From assembly GCA_002346745.1 (NCBI GenBank), contig DEAL01000009.1:32178-96177 (forward strand): a stretch of 64,000 nt of DNA, given 5' to 3'. This DNA comes from Candidatus Neomicrothrix sp. UBA2983 (lineage in GTDB: Bacteria > Actinomycetota > Acidimicrobiia > Acidimicrobiales > MedAcidi-G1). The position numbers and the translations under genes are program-made. The notes beneath the pieces were generated by a model. The model ran no database searches and was not told the DNA's origin. It saw only the letters and a list, made by a program, of their open reading frames with translations. Shown here in pieces: positions 1 to 7,657 of the stretch (its first letter is position 1; every line of letters starts with the position of its first letter).

Positions 1-2
1 TG

Positions 3-251
3 GCCGAGGCCATCCGGGAGTTCGCACAGCGTGAGGGGCGGTCGGTCGGCTTCAAGGCGGCCGGCGGCATCCGCTCCGCCAAGCAGGCCTGGCACTACCT
101 GGTGCTGATGGGCGAGACGCTCGGCACCGGCTGGCTGACGCCGGACCGCTTCCGGCTGGGCGCCTCCAGCCTGCTCAATGACGTGCTGCTGCAGTTGGCC
201 AAGCTGGACCACGGCCGCTACGGCGGCCCCGACTACGTGACGGTTGATTGA
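3..251 (+). CDS. deoC: Deoxyribose-phosphate aldolase, C-terminal part
   Basis: Only the last 82 codons lie in the window; the 5' end is cut by the window edge. DeoC splits 2-deoxyribose-5-phosphate into glyceraldehyde-3-phosphate and acetaldehyde. The visible part has the GFKAAGGIRS stretch, whose lysine matches the proton-relay Lys201 region of the E. coli enzyme, and the C-terminal RLGASSLLND motif that binds phosphate. The Schiff-base lysine would lie before the window. An aldehyde dehydrogenase starts 34 bases downstream on the same strand and deoA and cdd lie close by, which fits deoxynucleoside catabolism. Confidence 0.9.
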   Translation, partial: AEAIREFAQREGRSVGFKAAGGIRSAKQAWHYLVLMGETLGTGWLTPDRFRLGASSLLNDVLLQLAKLDHGRYGGPDYVTVD

Positions 252-285
252 TGGACGCGGCGACCGGCAGCCCGGAGCGGGATTG

Positions 286-1755
286 ATGGCGGACGAGCAG
301 GGCTTCGACCTCGACTACGCGCCGGCACCCGAGTCGACCGGCATCGTCGAACTGGCCGACGAGTACGGCCTCTACATCGGCGGCGAGTTCGTCGAGGCCC
401 GCTCGGGCCGCACATTCGACACCATCAGCCCCTCGACCGAGGAACGGCTGGCCACGGTGTCGGAGGCCGGCGCCGAGGACGTCGACCGGGCGGTCGCGGC
501 CGCCAGGACGGCCTTCGAGGACCACTGGCGGGACACCCCCGGCACGGTGCGCGCCCGCTACCTGTACCGGATCGCCCGCCAACTCCAGGAGCGGTCCCGG
601 GAGTTCGCCGTGCTCGAGACCATGGACGGCGGCAAGCCGATCCGGGAGAGCCGAGACGTCGACCTGCCGCTGGTCGCCGCCCACTTCTTCCACCACGCCG
701 GCTGGGCCGACAAGCTCGAGTACGCCTTCCCCAACCGTCGGGTAGCACCCCACGGCGTGGCCGGGCAGGTCATCCCGTGGAACTTCCCGATGCTGATGGC
801 CGCCTGGAAGCTGGCTCCGGCCCTGGCCTGTGGGAACACGGTCGTGCTCAAGCCGGCCGAGACCACGCCGCTCACGGCGCTGCTGCTGGCCGAGGTACTC
901 AACGACGTGGGCCTGCCCCCCGGGGTGGTCAACGTCGTCACCGGCGCCGGCGAGACGGGCGCCGCCCTGGTCGAGCATCCCGGCGTCGACAAGCTGGCCT
1001 TCACCGGCTCGACCGAGGTCGGCAAGCGCATTCAGCGCTCGGCCGCCGTCCGACGGCTGCCGCTCACCCTCGAGCTGGGCGGAAAGGCCGCCAACGTGGT
1101 CTTCGAGGACGCCGCCCTCGACCAGGCCGTCGAGGGTGTCGTGCAGGGCATCTGGTTCAACCAGGGCCACGTCTGCTGCGCCGGATCCCGCCTCCTGGTC
1201 CAGGAGTCGATCGCCGGCGACTTCGTCGAGCGGCTCCACGCCCGCATGGCCCGCCTCCGGGTCGGCGACCCCCTGGACAAGAACACCGACGTGGGCGCCA
1301 TCAACTCGGCCGAACATCTGGCCCGCATCACGGCGCTGGTCGAGTCCGGCGTCGAAGAGGGAGCCGTCCTCCACCAGTCGGCCTGCGACCTGCCCGACCG
1401 GGGGTTCTGGTTCGCCCCGACGGTGTTCACCGAGGTGCAGCAGAGCCACCGCATCGCCCGCGAGGAGGTCTTCGGCCCGGTGCTGGCCGTCCAGACCTTC
1501 CGCACCCCCGAGGAGGCCGTCGAGAAGGCAAACAACACACCGTACGGGCTGTCGGCGGGCATCTGGACCGAGAAGGGCTCGAAGGTCCACTGGATGGCCG
1601 AGCGGCTCCGGGCCGGCGTCGTGTGGGCCAACACGTTCAACAGGTTCGACCCCGCCAGTCCGTTCGGCGGCTACAAGGAGAGCGGCTTCGGCCGTGAGGG
1701 CGGCCTGACCGGCCTCGGTGCCTACGTGCGCGACGCCGGGGGTGTCTCCCGATGA
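286..1755 (+). CDS. Aldehyde dehydrogenase (catalytically complete)
   Basis: A 489-residue NAD(P)-dependent aldehyde dehydrogenase. The complete set of landmarks is visible: the IPWNFP cofactor-domain motif, the FTGSTEVG turn, general base Glu263 in LELGG, and nucleophile Cys297 in NQGHVCC; the 34-residue Glu-Cys spacing matches human ALDH2. I chose ATG 286 because it follows a GGAG-containing stretch; an in-frame TTG at 244 would overlap deoC and adds a residue stretch unlike the family. It lies between deoC and an ALDH-like partner whose ATG overlaps its stop by 4 bases. The likely substrate is the acetaldehyde released by DeoC (inference from context). The family resembles the catalytic half of ALDH16. 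Confidence 0.9.
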   Translation: MADEQGFDLDYAPAPESTGIVELADEYGLYIGGEFVEARSGRTFDTISPSTEERLATVSEAGAEDVDRAVAAARTAFEDHWRDTPGTVRARYLYRIARQLQERSREFAVLETMDGGKPIRESRDVDLPLVAAHFFHHAGWADKLEYAFPNRRVAPHGVAGQVIPWNFPMLMAAWKLAPALACGNTVVLKPAETTPLTALLLAEVLNDVGLPPGVVNVVTGAGETGAALVEHPGVDKLAFTGSTEVGKRIQRSAAVRRLPLTLELGGKAANVVFEDAALDQAVEGVVQGIWFNQGHVCCAGSRLLVQESIAGDFVERLHARMARLRVGDPLDKNTDVGAINSAEHLARITALVESGVEEGAVLHQSACDLPDRGFWFAPTVFTEVQQSHRIAREEVFGPVLAVQTFRTPEEAVEKANNTPYGLSAGIWTEKGSKVHWMAERLRAGVVWANTFNRFDPASPFGGYKESGFGREGGLTGLGAYVRDAGGVSR

Positions 1756-2597
1756 GTGGCCACCTCCCCGTCGACAAGACGTTCAAGCTCTTCATCGGGG
1801 GCGCCTTCCCGCGTTCCGAGTCGGGCCACACGTTCCAGGTCCACGGTGCCGACGGCCAGTTCCTCGCCAACGCCGCCAAGGCGTCCCGCAAGGACCTGCG
1901 CGAGACCGTCCGGGCCGCCCGGTCGGCGCAGTCGGGCTGGGCCGGGCGCACCGCCTACAACCGGGGCCAGGTCCTCTACCGGGTGGCCGAAATGCTCGAC
2001 GCGAGGGCCGACGAGTTCGTCGACCTGCTCCGCAACGCCGGGCGCACCCCTCGTGCCGCCCGGCGCGAGGTCGAGCAGTCGGTCGACCGGTGGGTCTGGT
2101 ACGCCGGCTGGGCGGACAAGGTCCACCAGGTGCTCGGCACCGTCAACCCGGTGGCCGGCCCCTACTTCAACTTCACCGTCCCCGAACCCACCGGCGTGGT
2201 GGTCCAGGCCGTCCCCGACGACCCGCCCCTGCTGGGGCTGACCTCCCGGGTAGCGCCGGCGATCGTCACCGGCAACACGTCGATCGTGCTGTCCGGCGCC
2301 GGCTCGGCCCTGGTGGCGATGAGCCTCGCCGAGGTGCTGGCCACCTCCGACGTACCCGGCGGCGTGGTCAACGTGCTCACCGGCGACGTGGCGGCACTGC
2401 TGCCGTGGGCCCTCGGCCACCTCGACGTCAACGCCGTCGACCTGGCCGGCGCCCCCGACGACCTGCCCGACGAGGCCCTCGCCGACGCCGCCGAGAACGT
2501 CAAGCGCCTGGTGCACGGCAACCCCGACGACGCCTCCCCGATGCTGGTCGCCGCCTTCCTCGAGCTCAAGACCGTCTGGCACCCCATCGGCCGCTGA
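1752..2597 (+). CDS. ALDH-like protein lacking the catalytic domain
   Basis: A 281-residue protein translated from an ATGA overlap with the preceding aldehyde dehydrogenase. It aligns by eye with the N-terminal and cofactor-binding part of ALDHs (FIGGAFPRSESG near the start, PEPTGVVVQ, TGNTSIVL, GGVVNVLTGD) but ends before a catalytic domain, and no Glu/Cys pair is present; NAVDLAGA replaces the usual FTGS turn. Its coding sequence is intact and translationally coupled, so it is unlikely to be debris. ALDH16 enzymes carry exactly such a non-catalytic second ALDH-like region fused to the active one; here the two halves are separate proteins. A structural or assembly role for the neighbour is the best inference. 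Confidence 0.8.
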   Translation: MSGHLPVDKTFKLFIGGAFPRSESGHTFQVHGADGQFLANAAKASRKDLRETVRAARSAQSGWAGRTAYNRGQVLYRVAEMLDARADEFVDLLRNAGRTPRAARREVEQSVDRWVWYAGWADKVHQVLGTVNPVAGPYFNFTVPEPTGVVVQAVPDDPPLLGLTSRVAPAIVTGNTSIVLSGAGSALVAMSLAEVLATSDVPGGVVNVLTGDVAALLPWALGHLDVNAVDLAGAPDDLPDEALADAAENVKRLVHGNPDDASPMLVAAFLELKTVWHPIGR

Positions 2598-2624
2598 AGC
2601 CGTGCCGAGGCCCGCTCAGGGGGC

Positions 2625-3899
2625 TCAGGCGGTGATGCGGTCGAGGACGAGCGGGGACGCGGGCGGGGCCTCGTCGGCCACCTCGACGGCACCGTCGAGC
2701 GCCTCCCTCGCTGCGACGAATCGGTCCGGGTCGTCGGCGTGGAGCTCCAGCAGCGGCTGGCCGGCCTCCACGGGGTCGCCGGGCTTGGCGAGGCACACCA
2801 CGCCGGCCGACGGGCTGACCGGGTCCTCCTTCCGGGCCCGGCCGGCGCCCAACCGCCAGGCGGCCACACCCACCGACCGGCAGTCGAGCCGCGACAGCAC
2901 GCCCGACTCGGGCGCCTCCACGACCTCGACGTGCGGGGCGGCAGGCAGGGGCGCCTCGGGGTCGCCGCCCTGGGCCCGCACCATGGCGTCCCAGGCCTCC
3001 CGGGCCCGGCCCGACGCCAGCACCTCGGCCGGGTCGGCGTCGATTCCGGCCAGGGCCACCATCTCCCCAGCCAGCGCCAGCGTCACCTCGACCAGGTCGG
3101 GCGGGCCGCCCCCGTCGAGCACCTCGACCGACTCGGCGACCTCCAGGGCGTTGCCGGCCGTGCGGCCCAACACCGTGTCCATCGCCGTGAGCAGCGCCAC
3201 CGTGCGGACCCCGTTGTGCTCACCGAGGCCGACCATCGTCTCGGCCAGCTCCCGGGCCCGCTCGACCTCGGGCAGGAACGCCCCCGAGCCCACCTTCACG
3301 TCGAGCACCAGGGCATCGGTGCCCTCGGCCACCTTCTTGGACATGATCGAACTGGCGATCAGCGGGATCGAGTCGACCGTCGAGGTCACGTCCCGGAGGG
3401 CGTAGAGGCGCCGGTCGGCGGGCGCCAGGTCCTCGGTGGGCCCGGCGATCACCCCGCCCACGGTCCGCAGCACCTCGACCATGGCGTCCGGCTCGAGCCG
3501 GGCGCTCCAGCCGGGGATCGACTCCATCTTGTCGAGCGTGCCGCCGGTGTGGCCGAGGCCCCGGCCCGAGAGTTGCGGCACCGCCGCCCCGCAGGCCGCC
3601 ACCAGTGGCACCAGTGGCAGCGAGACCTTGTCGCCCACGCCGCCGGTGGAGTGCTTGTCGACCGTCGGCCGTCCCACGCCGGACAGGTCCAGCGTGGTAC
3701 CCGAGTCGACCATGGCGCGGGTCCAGGTCGCCAGTTCGTCGGGCTCCATGCCGTTGAAGAAGATCGCCATGGCCAGCGCCGCCGCCTGCTCATCGGCGAT
3801 GACGCCACCCTCGGCGTAGCGACCGATGAACCACCCGATCTGCTCGTCGCTGAGGCGGCCGCCGTCGCGCTTGGTGCGGATGACCTCGACGGCGTCCAC
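2625..3899 (-). CDS. deoA: Thymidine phosphorylase
   Basis: A 424-residue pyrimidine-nucleoside phosphorylase that converts thymidine plus phosphate into thymine and deoxyribose-1-phosphate. The helical N-terminal domain is followed by the family signature KHSTGGVGDK at residues 82-91, which binds phosphate, and by SGRGLGHTGGTLDK. Length is usual for the family. The start is GTG at 3899. It lies 27 bases downstream of cdd on the same strand, so the two are probably co-transcribed, and it converges on the deoC-ALDH operon. Together they form a pyrimidine deoxynucleoside salvage and breakdown locus. Confidence 0.95.
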   Translation of the reverse strand: MDAVEVIRTKRDGGRLSDEQIGWFIGRYAEGGVIADEQAAALAMAIFFNGMEPDELATWTRAMVDSGTTLDLSGVGRPTVDKHSTGGVGDKVSLPLVPLVAACGAAVPQLSGRGLGHTGGTLDKMESIPGWSARLEPDAMVEVLRTVGGVIAGPTEDLAPADRRLYALRDVTSTVDSIPLIASSIMSKKVAEGTDALVLDVKVGSGAFLPEVERARELAETMVGLGEHNGVRTVALLTAMDTVLGRTAGNALEVAESVEVLDGGGPPDLVEVTLALAGEMVALAGIDADPAEVLASGRAREAWDAMVRAQGGDPEAPLPAAPHVEVVEAPESGVLSRLDCRSVGVAAWRLGAGRARKEDPVSPSAGVVCLAKPGDPVEAGQPLLELHADDPDRFVAAREALDGAVEVADEAPPASPLVLDRITA

Positions 3900-3926
3900 C
3901 GGATGCTCCAGTCGTCCGATGCCGGC

Positions 3927-4337
3927 TCAGCCGGCCAGGTCGTCGGGGCCGAACGCCCCGGGCAGCAGGTCACCCAGCGGTTGCGGTCCGTCGGGCCCGT
4001 CGACCAGCAGGTCGGCGCCACCGGCCTCGTGGAGCAGCTGCCGGCAGCGTCCACACGGGGTGATCGCCGTACCGTCCGGGTCGACGACCGCCACCGCCAC
4101 GAGGCGGCCACCACCCGTCAGGTGCAGGTCGGACACCAGCCCGCACTCGGCGCACAGGGTGAGCCCATACGAGGCGTTCTCGACGTTGCAACCCGACACG
4201 ACCCGGCCGCCGTCGACCAGCCCGGCCGCACCCACCGGGAAGCGCGAGTAGGGGCAGTAGGCGGCCGCCGCCGCCTCGGCGGCGATCGACCGCAGCGACT
4301 GCCAGTCGATGTCGGGCAGGTCCGTCATGTCCGCCAT
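3927..4337 (-). CDS. cdd: Cytidine deaminase
   Basis: A 136-residue homotetrameric-type cytidine/deoxycytidine deaminase. Zinc ligands and the catalytic glutamate are visible in LCAEC (Cys62, Glu64) and PCGRC (Cys95, Cys98), and the substrate-binding NVENASY motif precedes them. Start choice: ATG 4337 has a GGAGG nine bases upstream; ATG 4328 also has a GGAGG at a workable distance, so the first three residues are uncertain. The open frame extends to 4469 but the added residues are not family-like. It heads the cdd-deoA pair and is divergent from the desaturase gene. Confidence 0.95.
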   Translation of the reverse strand: MADMTDLPDIDWQSLRSIAAEAAAAAYCPYSRFPVGAAGLVDGGRVVSGCNVENASYGLTLCAECGLVSDLHLTGGGRLVAVAVVDPDGTAITPCGRCRQLLHEAGGADLLVDGPDGPQPLGDLLPGAFGPDDLAG

Positions 4338-4471
4338 ACCTCCATGCCTCCATGCTGCCGCATCGCGCCGGGTCGACGCACCATGGCCCCAGATTCGCAC
4401 GTAGTCTGTGCGCATCGGGCGATGTGGCCAACCCGTCGTCCTCCACCCCCCCTTTCTCCCGGGATGCATCC

Positions 4472-5380
4472 GTGACCACCACCGCCGAATCGCTCGAACT
4501 GGTCCAGACCGTCGAGCCCGACATCCGCTCGCTCATGGACACGCACCGTGAGCGCCGTGAGCACTGGTACGCCCACGAGGTCGTCCCGTGGGAGCAGGGC
4601 CGCAACTACCGGGACGAACCCTGGGACGAGTCCCAGGCCTCGGTGTCCCGACCGGTGCGCACCGCCCTCGTCCTCAACCTGCTGACCGAGGACAACCTGC
4701 CCTACTACCACGCCCGCATTGCCGGGGCGTTTCCCGCAGACTCGGCGATGGCCGAGTGGTCGGGCCTGTGGACCGCCGAGGAGGGCCAGCACTCCATCGC
4801 CATCCGCGACTTCCTGCTGACCTCCCGCAACTGCGACCCCCGCCTCCTCGAGGAGGACCGCCTCGCCACGGTGAGCCGCGGCTGGAGCATCGGCTACACC
4901 GACCCGGTCGACATCTTCAACTACACGTCGGCCCAGGAACTGGCAACACGGGTCAGCCACCGCAACGCCGGCGTGAAGGCCGAAGACCCGATCGCCTACG
5001 AGGTCATGAACCGGGTGGCCGTCGACGAGAACCACCACTTCATATTCTACCGGGGCGTCACCACGGCCATGCTGCGCGAGGCGCCCAGCCTGGTCGTCAG
5101 GTCGCTGCGGCGCGTCCTCGCCAACTTCTCGATGCCCGGCACCGAGATCCCCAACTTCCAGCGCCGGGCCGTTGAGATCGCCAAGACCGGCATCTACAAC
5201 CTGCGGGTCCATGCCGAGCAGGTGGTCCAGCCGCTCATCCGCTACTGGAAGGTCGCCGACCTCGAGGGACTGGACGGCGAGGCGGCCGAGGCCCAGGAGG
5301 AGATCATGGGCATCACCGGCCGACTCATCGAGCAGGCCGAGAAGTTCGAGGCCCGCATCGCCCGCCGCCGGAAGGCCTGA
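4472..5380 (+). CDS. Acyl-ACP desaturase (diiron, soluble)
   Basis: A 302-residue soluble ferritin-like desaturase of the stearoyl-ACP desaturase family (FA_desaturase_2), which introduces double bonds into acyl-ACP chains. Diiron ligand motifs are visible: Glu73 in EDNLPYYH, EEGQH at about 103-107, and DENHH near residue 190. Actinobacteria use such DesA enzymes in place of plant-type plastid proteins. I chose GTG 4472; the open frame extends upstream to 4352 but the extra 40 residues are not family-like, and no convincing Shine-Dalgarno is seen. It stands alone, divergent from cdd and convergent with a GNAT gene. Electron donors are not encoded nearby. Confidence 0.9.
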   Translation: MTTTAESLELVQTVEPDIRSLMDTHRERREHWYAHEVVPWEQGRNYRDEPWDESQASVSRPVRTALVLNLLTEDNLPYYHARIAGAFPADSAMAEWSGLWTAEEGQHSIAIRDFLLTSRNCDPRLLEEDRLATVSRGWSIGYTDPVDIFNYTSAQELATRVSHRNAGVKAEDPIAYEVMNRVAVDENHHFIFYRGVTTAMLREAPSLVVRSLRRVLANFSMPGTEIPNFQRRAVEIAKTGIYNLRVHAEQVVQPLIRYWKVADLEGLDGEAAEAQEEIMGITGRLIEQAEKFEARIARRRKA

Positions 5381-5464
5381 CCAGCTCCCCGCTCCGCTGG
5401 AGCCGGAAGGTCTGGCCGGCCCCTCAGCCCTGGAGCCCGAACACGTCGGCTCCCGGCGTCCTGC

Positions 5465-5893
5465 CTAGAGCCGGTAGCGATAGACGTTAGTCTCGCGCTC
5501 CTCGAAGCCCAGGCGCCGGTAGAGCCGGTTGGCGGCCTCCCGGGACGGACGCGAGGTCAGGTCGACCGTCGTCGCCCCCTCGGCCCGGGCCCGGTCGAGG
5601 GCCGCGAGGTTGAGCGCCTCGCCCACGCCCCGGCCACGTGACGACCCGTCCACGACCACGTCCTCGATCCAGGCCCGCAGGCCGGTCGGAATCCGGAACA
5701 GCGCCAGCGTGAGGCTCCCCACGACCTCGCCGTCGTCCACGGCCAACAGGAGCACCGAGGCATCCGCCGCCACGATCTCCTCGAGGTCGGCGGCGTCGGG
5801 AGGCGGGTTCGAACTCGACAGTTGCGGGATGAGGCGCGCCATCGCCGCCAGCAGGTCGTGGTCGGCCACCGTCGCCTCTCGGATCTCCAGCAC
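5465..5893 (-). CDS. GNAT family N-acetyltransferase
   Basis: A 142-residue single-domain GNAT. The acetyl-CoA pyrophosphate-binding loop is visible as SSRGRGVGEAL around residues 90-100, following the usual beta-4 strand (IEDVVVDG), and the C-terminal NRLYRRLGFEE stretch is typical. The substrate cannot be told from sequence. The GTG start at 5893 is preceded, eight bases upstream, by a TACACT hexamer, so the message is probably leaderless. The gene is divergent from the PAC2 gene, with both promoters in an 81-base gap. Confidence 0.85.
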   Translation of the reverse strand: MLEIREATVADHDLLAAMARLIPQLSSSNPPPDAADLEEIVAADASVLLLAVDDGEVVGSLTLALFRIPTGLRAWIEDVVVDGSSRGRGVGEALNLAALDRARAEGATTVDLTSRPSREAANRLYRRLGFEERETNVYRYRL

Positions 5894-5901
5894 GGACGCC
5901 G

Positions 5902-5907
5902 AGTGTA
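5902..5907 (-). promoter_or_regulatory. -10 hexamer, GNAT gene (leaderless)
   Basis: TACACT on the minus strand, with 8 bases to the GTG start and no Shine-Dalgarno between. Transcription would begin at or next to the start codon. Confidence 0.55.
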
Positions 5908-5960
5908 GGGCGACCCTCGTCCGACATCGGGTCGCAGGCGCGTCCGGACCCCACCACCGC

Positions 5961-5966
5961 TACCCT
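5961..5966 (+). promoter_or_regulatory. -10 hexamer, PAC2 gene (leaderless)
   Basis: TACCCT with 8 bases to ATG 5975 and no Shine-Dalgarno. It forms a divergent promoter pair with the GNAT -10. Confidence 0.55.
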
Positions 5967-5974
5967 CGCGCCCG

Positions 5975-6895
5975 ATGAGCGCTTCCCCGGCACCGCACCT
6001 CCACTGGGACAAGCGACCCGACCTGGAGCGCCCGGTCGTGCTTGCCGCCTTCGAGGGCTGGAACGACGCCGGCGAGGCCGCCAGCACCGCCGCCCGCTAC
6101 GTGCGCGACCACTTCGACGCCACGCCGGTCGGGACGATCGAGGCCGAGGACTTCTTCGACTTCACCGTGGCCCGTCCGTTCGTCCACCTCCGGGGCGGAC
6201 AGCGCGTCATCAAGTGGCCGACCACCACCGTCTATGCCGGCAGCATCGCGGGCGCGCCCAACGACCTGGTCGTCCTCATCGGCCACGAGCCGCAGCTGCG
6301 TTGGCGGACCTTCACCGACCACGTGGTCGCCGTCGCCGACGCCCTCGGGGCCAGCCATGTCGTGACGCTCGGGGCCCTGCTGGCCGACATCCCCCACACC
6401 CGGCCCGTCCCCGTCTTCGGCCTCGCCGACGAGCCGGAGCTCTCCGACCGCCTCGGAATCCGGCCATCCACCTACGAGGGTCCGACCGGCATCGTCGGCG
6501 TGCTCGGTGCCCGACTCCGCGAGTGCGGCCTCTCGACCGCCTCCCTGTGGGCCAGCGTCCCGTCCTACATCTCGAGTGCCCCGTCCCCCAAGGCGGCCCT
6601 CGCCCTCGTCGAGAAGATCAGCGTGGTCCTCGGCGTCCCGCTGCCGCGTACCGACCTCGAGATCGCCAGCGAGGCCTACGTCGCCCAGATCAGCGAACTC
6701 GTGGCCGAGGCCGAGGAGGACGGGATCCCCGAGCTCGTCCAGGCCTTCGAGGAGGACTACGACGAGCAGGGTGGACCGGACCGGGGCAACGACCGGGTCC
6801 GGGGCGTCGACGCCTCGGATGTCGCCAGCATCGCCGACGACCCCGAGGCGCTGGTGGCCGAGGTCGAGGACTTCCTCCGGAACCACCCCGACTAG
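5975..6895 (+). CDS. PAC2 family protein
   Basis: A 306-residue member of the PAC2 family, distantly related to eukaryotic proteasome assembly chaperone 2 and widespread in Actinobacteria. The diagnostic opening is present (VLAAFEGWNDAG at about 23-34), followed by EAEDFFDF, the GHEPQLRW motif and the GPTGIVGVL motif. A helical, acidic tail (about 230-306) follows the domain. The molecular function of bacterial PAC2 proteins is not settled, and no proteasome or pup genes are in the window. The start is supported by a -10 hexamer 8 bases upstream. Confidence 0.85.
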   Translation: MSASPAPHLHWDKRPDLERPVVLAAFEGWNDAGEAASTAARYVRDHFDATPVGTIEAEDFFDFTVARPFVHLRGGQRVIKWPTTTVYAGSIAGAPNDLVVLIGHEPQLRWRTFTDHVVAVADALGASHVVTLGALLADIPHTRPVPVFGLADEPELSDRLGIRPSTYEGPTGIVGVLGARLRECGLSTASLWASVPSYISSAPSPKAALALVEKISVVLGVPLPRTDLEIASEAYVAQISELVAEAEEDGIPELVQAFEEDYDEQGGPDRGNDRVRGVDASDVASIADDPEALVAEVEDFLRNHPD

Positions 6896-6929
6896 GGGCG
6901 AGCCGGGACGTTCCCTGCAACCACTCCGG

Positions 6930-7619
6930 CTAGGGGTTCGCGTCACCCTGCCAGGGTGGCTCACGCGGCAGGTCGAAGCGCACCTCCACGGGCTCGCCGC
7001 GGATGGCGGCGAACGACTCCGCCGCCCACGCCTCGGGCAGGATCGTGTCCTCGGGCAGACAGCCCTCGGCGAAGAACCCGACGTCGCGGACCTCCAGTGG
7101 GTGCGGCTGCAGGGAGCCGCCCGTCATCCGGCAGTGAAAGACCAGTGAGTACAGCGGGATGCCGGTGAAGCCCAGGCGCATGCCGTCGAGGATGGCGACC
7201 GGCTGCACGACCTCGCACTCGATGCCCGTCTCCTCCCGGACCTCCTTGACCACCACCTCGGCCGCCGAATACCCGACGTCGGCCCAGCCGGTCGGATACA
7301 GCCACAGCCCGGAGTCGGCTCGCTGCACCAGCAACAGTTCGCCGTCGTCGTTGCCGACCACCGCTCCCACCGTGACCTTCGGGGTCACGTAGCCGGGCAC
7401 GCCAGACCCGACCGCCCCCATCCAGTGCTCGACGAGGGCCTCGGCGTCGAACTCCGAGTCGGCACGGGCCCGGATGTCGGCGGCCACGTGCAGAACCTCC
7501 TCGAACCGCTCCCGCTCATACAGGAGGTCCGAGAACCCGAGGCCTGTGCGGGCGATGGCTGCCAGCGCCTCCGACCAGCGAATCAGGTCGGCCTGCGAGG
7601 GAGGGTCCAGTCCAGCCAC
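6930..7619 (-). CDS. NUDIX hydrolase with NUDIX_N_2 domain
   Basis: A 229-residue protein with a helical N-terminal region (about 1-70; the type associated with ADP-ribose/FAD-like pyrophosphatases) followed by a Nudix domain. The Nudix box runs GWADVGYSAAE...KEVREETGI around residues 109-131. Two positions deviate: the glutamate expected six residues after the first glycine is Tyr, and the Arg of REUxEE is Lys. The REUxEE metal-binding glutamates are kept, so activity is plausible. The start is GTG 7619 with a TACGGT hexamer 7 bases upstream. It lies 38 bases before the glnD 3' end on the map but has its own promoter. Confidence 0.85.
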   Translation of the reverse strand: MAGLDPPSQADLIRWSEALAAIARTGLGFSDLLYERERFEEVLHVAADIRARADSEFDAEALVEHWMGAVGSGVPGYVTPKVTVGAVVGNDDGELLLVQRADSGLWLYPTGWADVGYSAAEVVVKEVREETGIECEVVQPVAILDGMRLGFTGIPLYSLVFHCRMTGGSLQPHPLEVRDVGFFAEGCLPEDTILPEAWAAESFAAIRGEPVEVRFDLPREPPWQGDANP

Positions 7620-7626
7620 GGGAGCG

Positions 7627-7632
7627 ACCGTA
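7627..7632 (-). promoter_or_regulatory. -10 hexamer, NUDIX gene (leaderless)
   Basis: TACGGT on the minus strand, 7 bases before the GTG start at 7619; no Shine-Dalgarno. It lies in the short gap downstream of glnD. Confidence 0.5.
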
Positions 7633-7657
7633 GGCGATGTCGTCCGCTGCGGCTACC

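Noticed and set aside
5381..5464. Inverted repeat CCAGC...GCTGG between convergent desaturase and GNAT genes as a terminator
   Set aside because: The stem is only five base pairs with a long loop and no T-run, so it is not supported.
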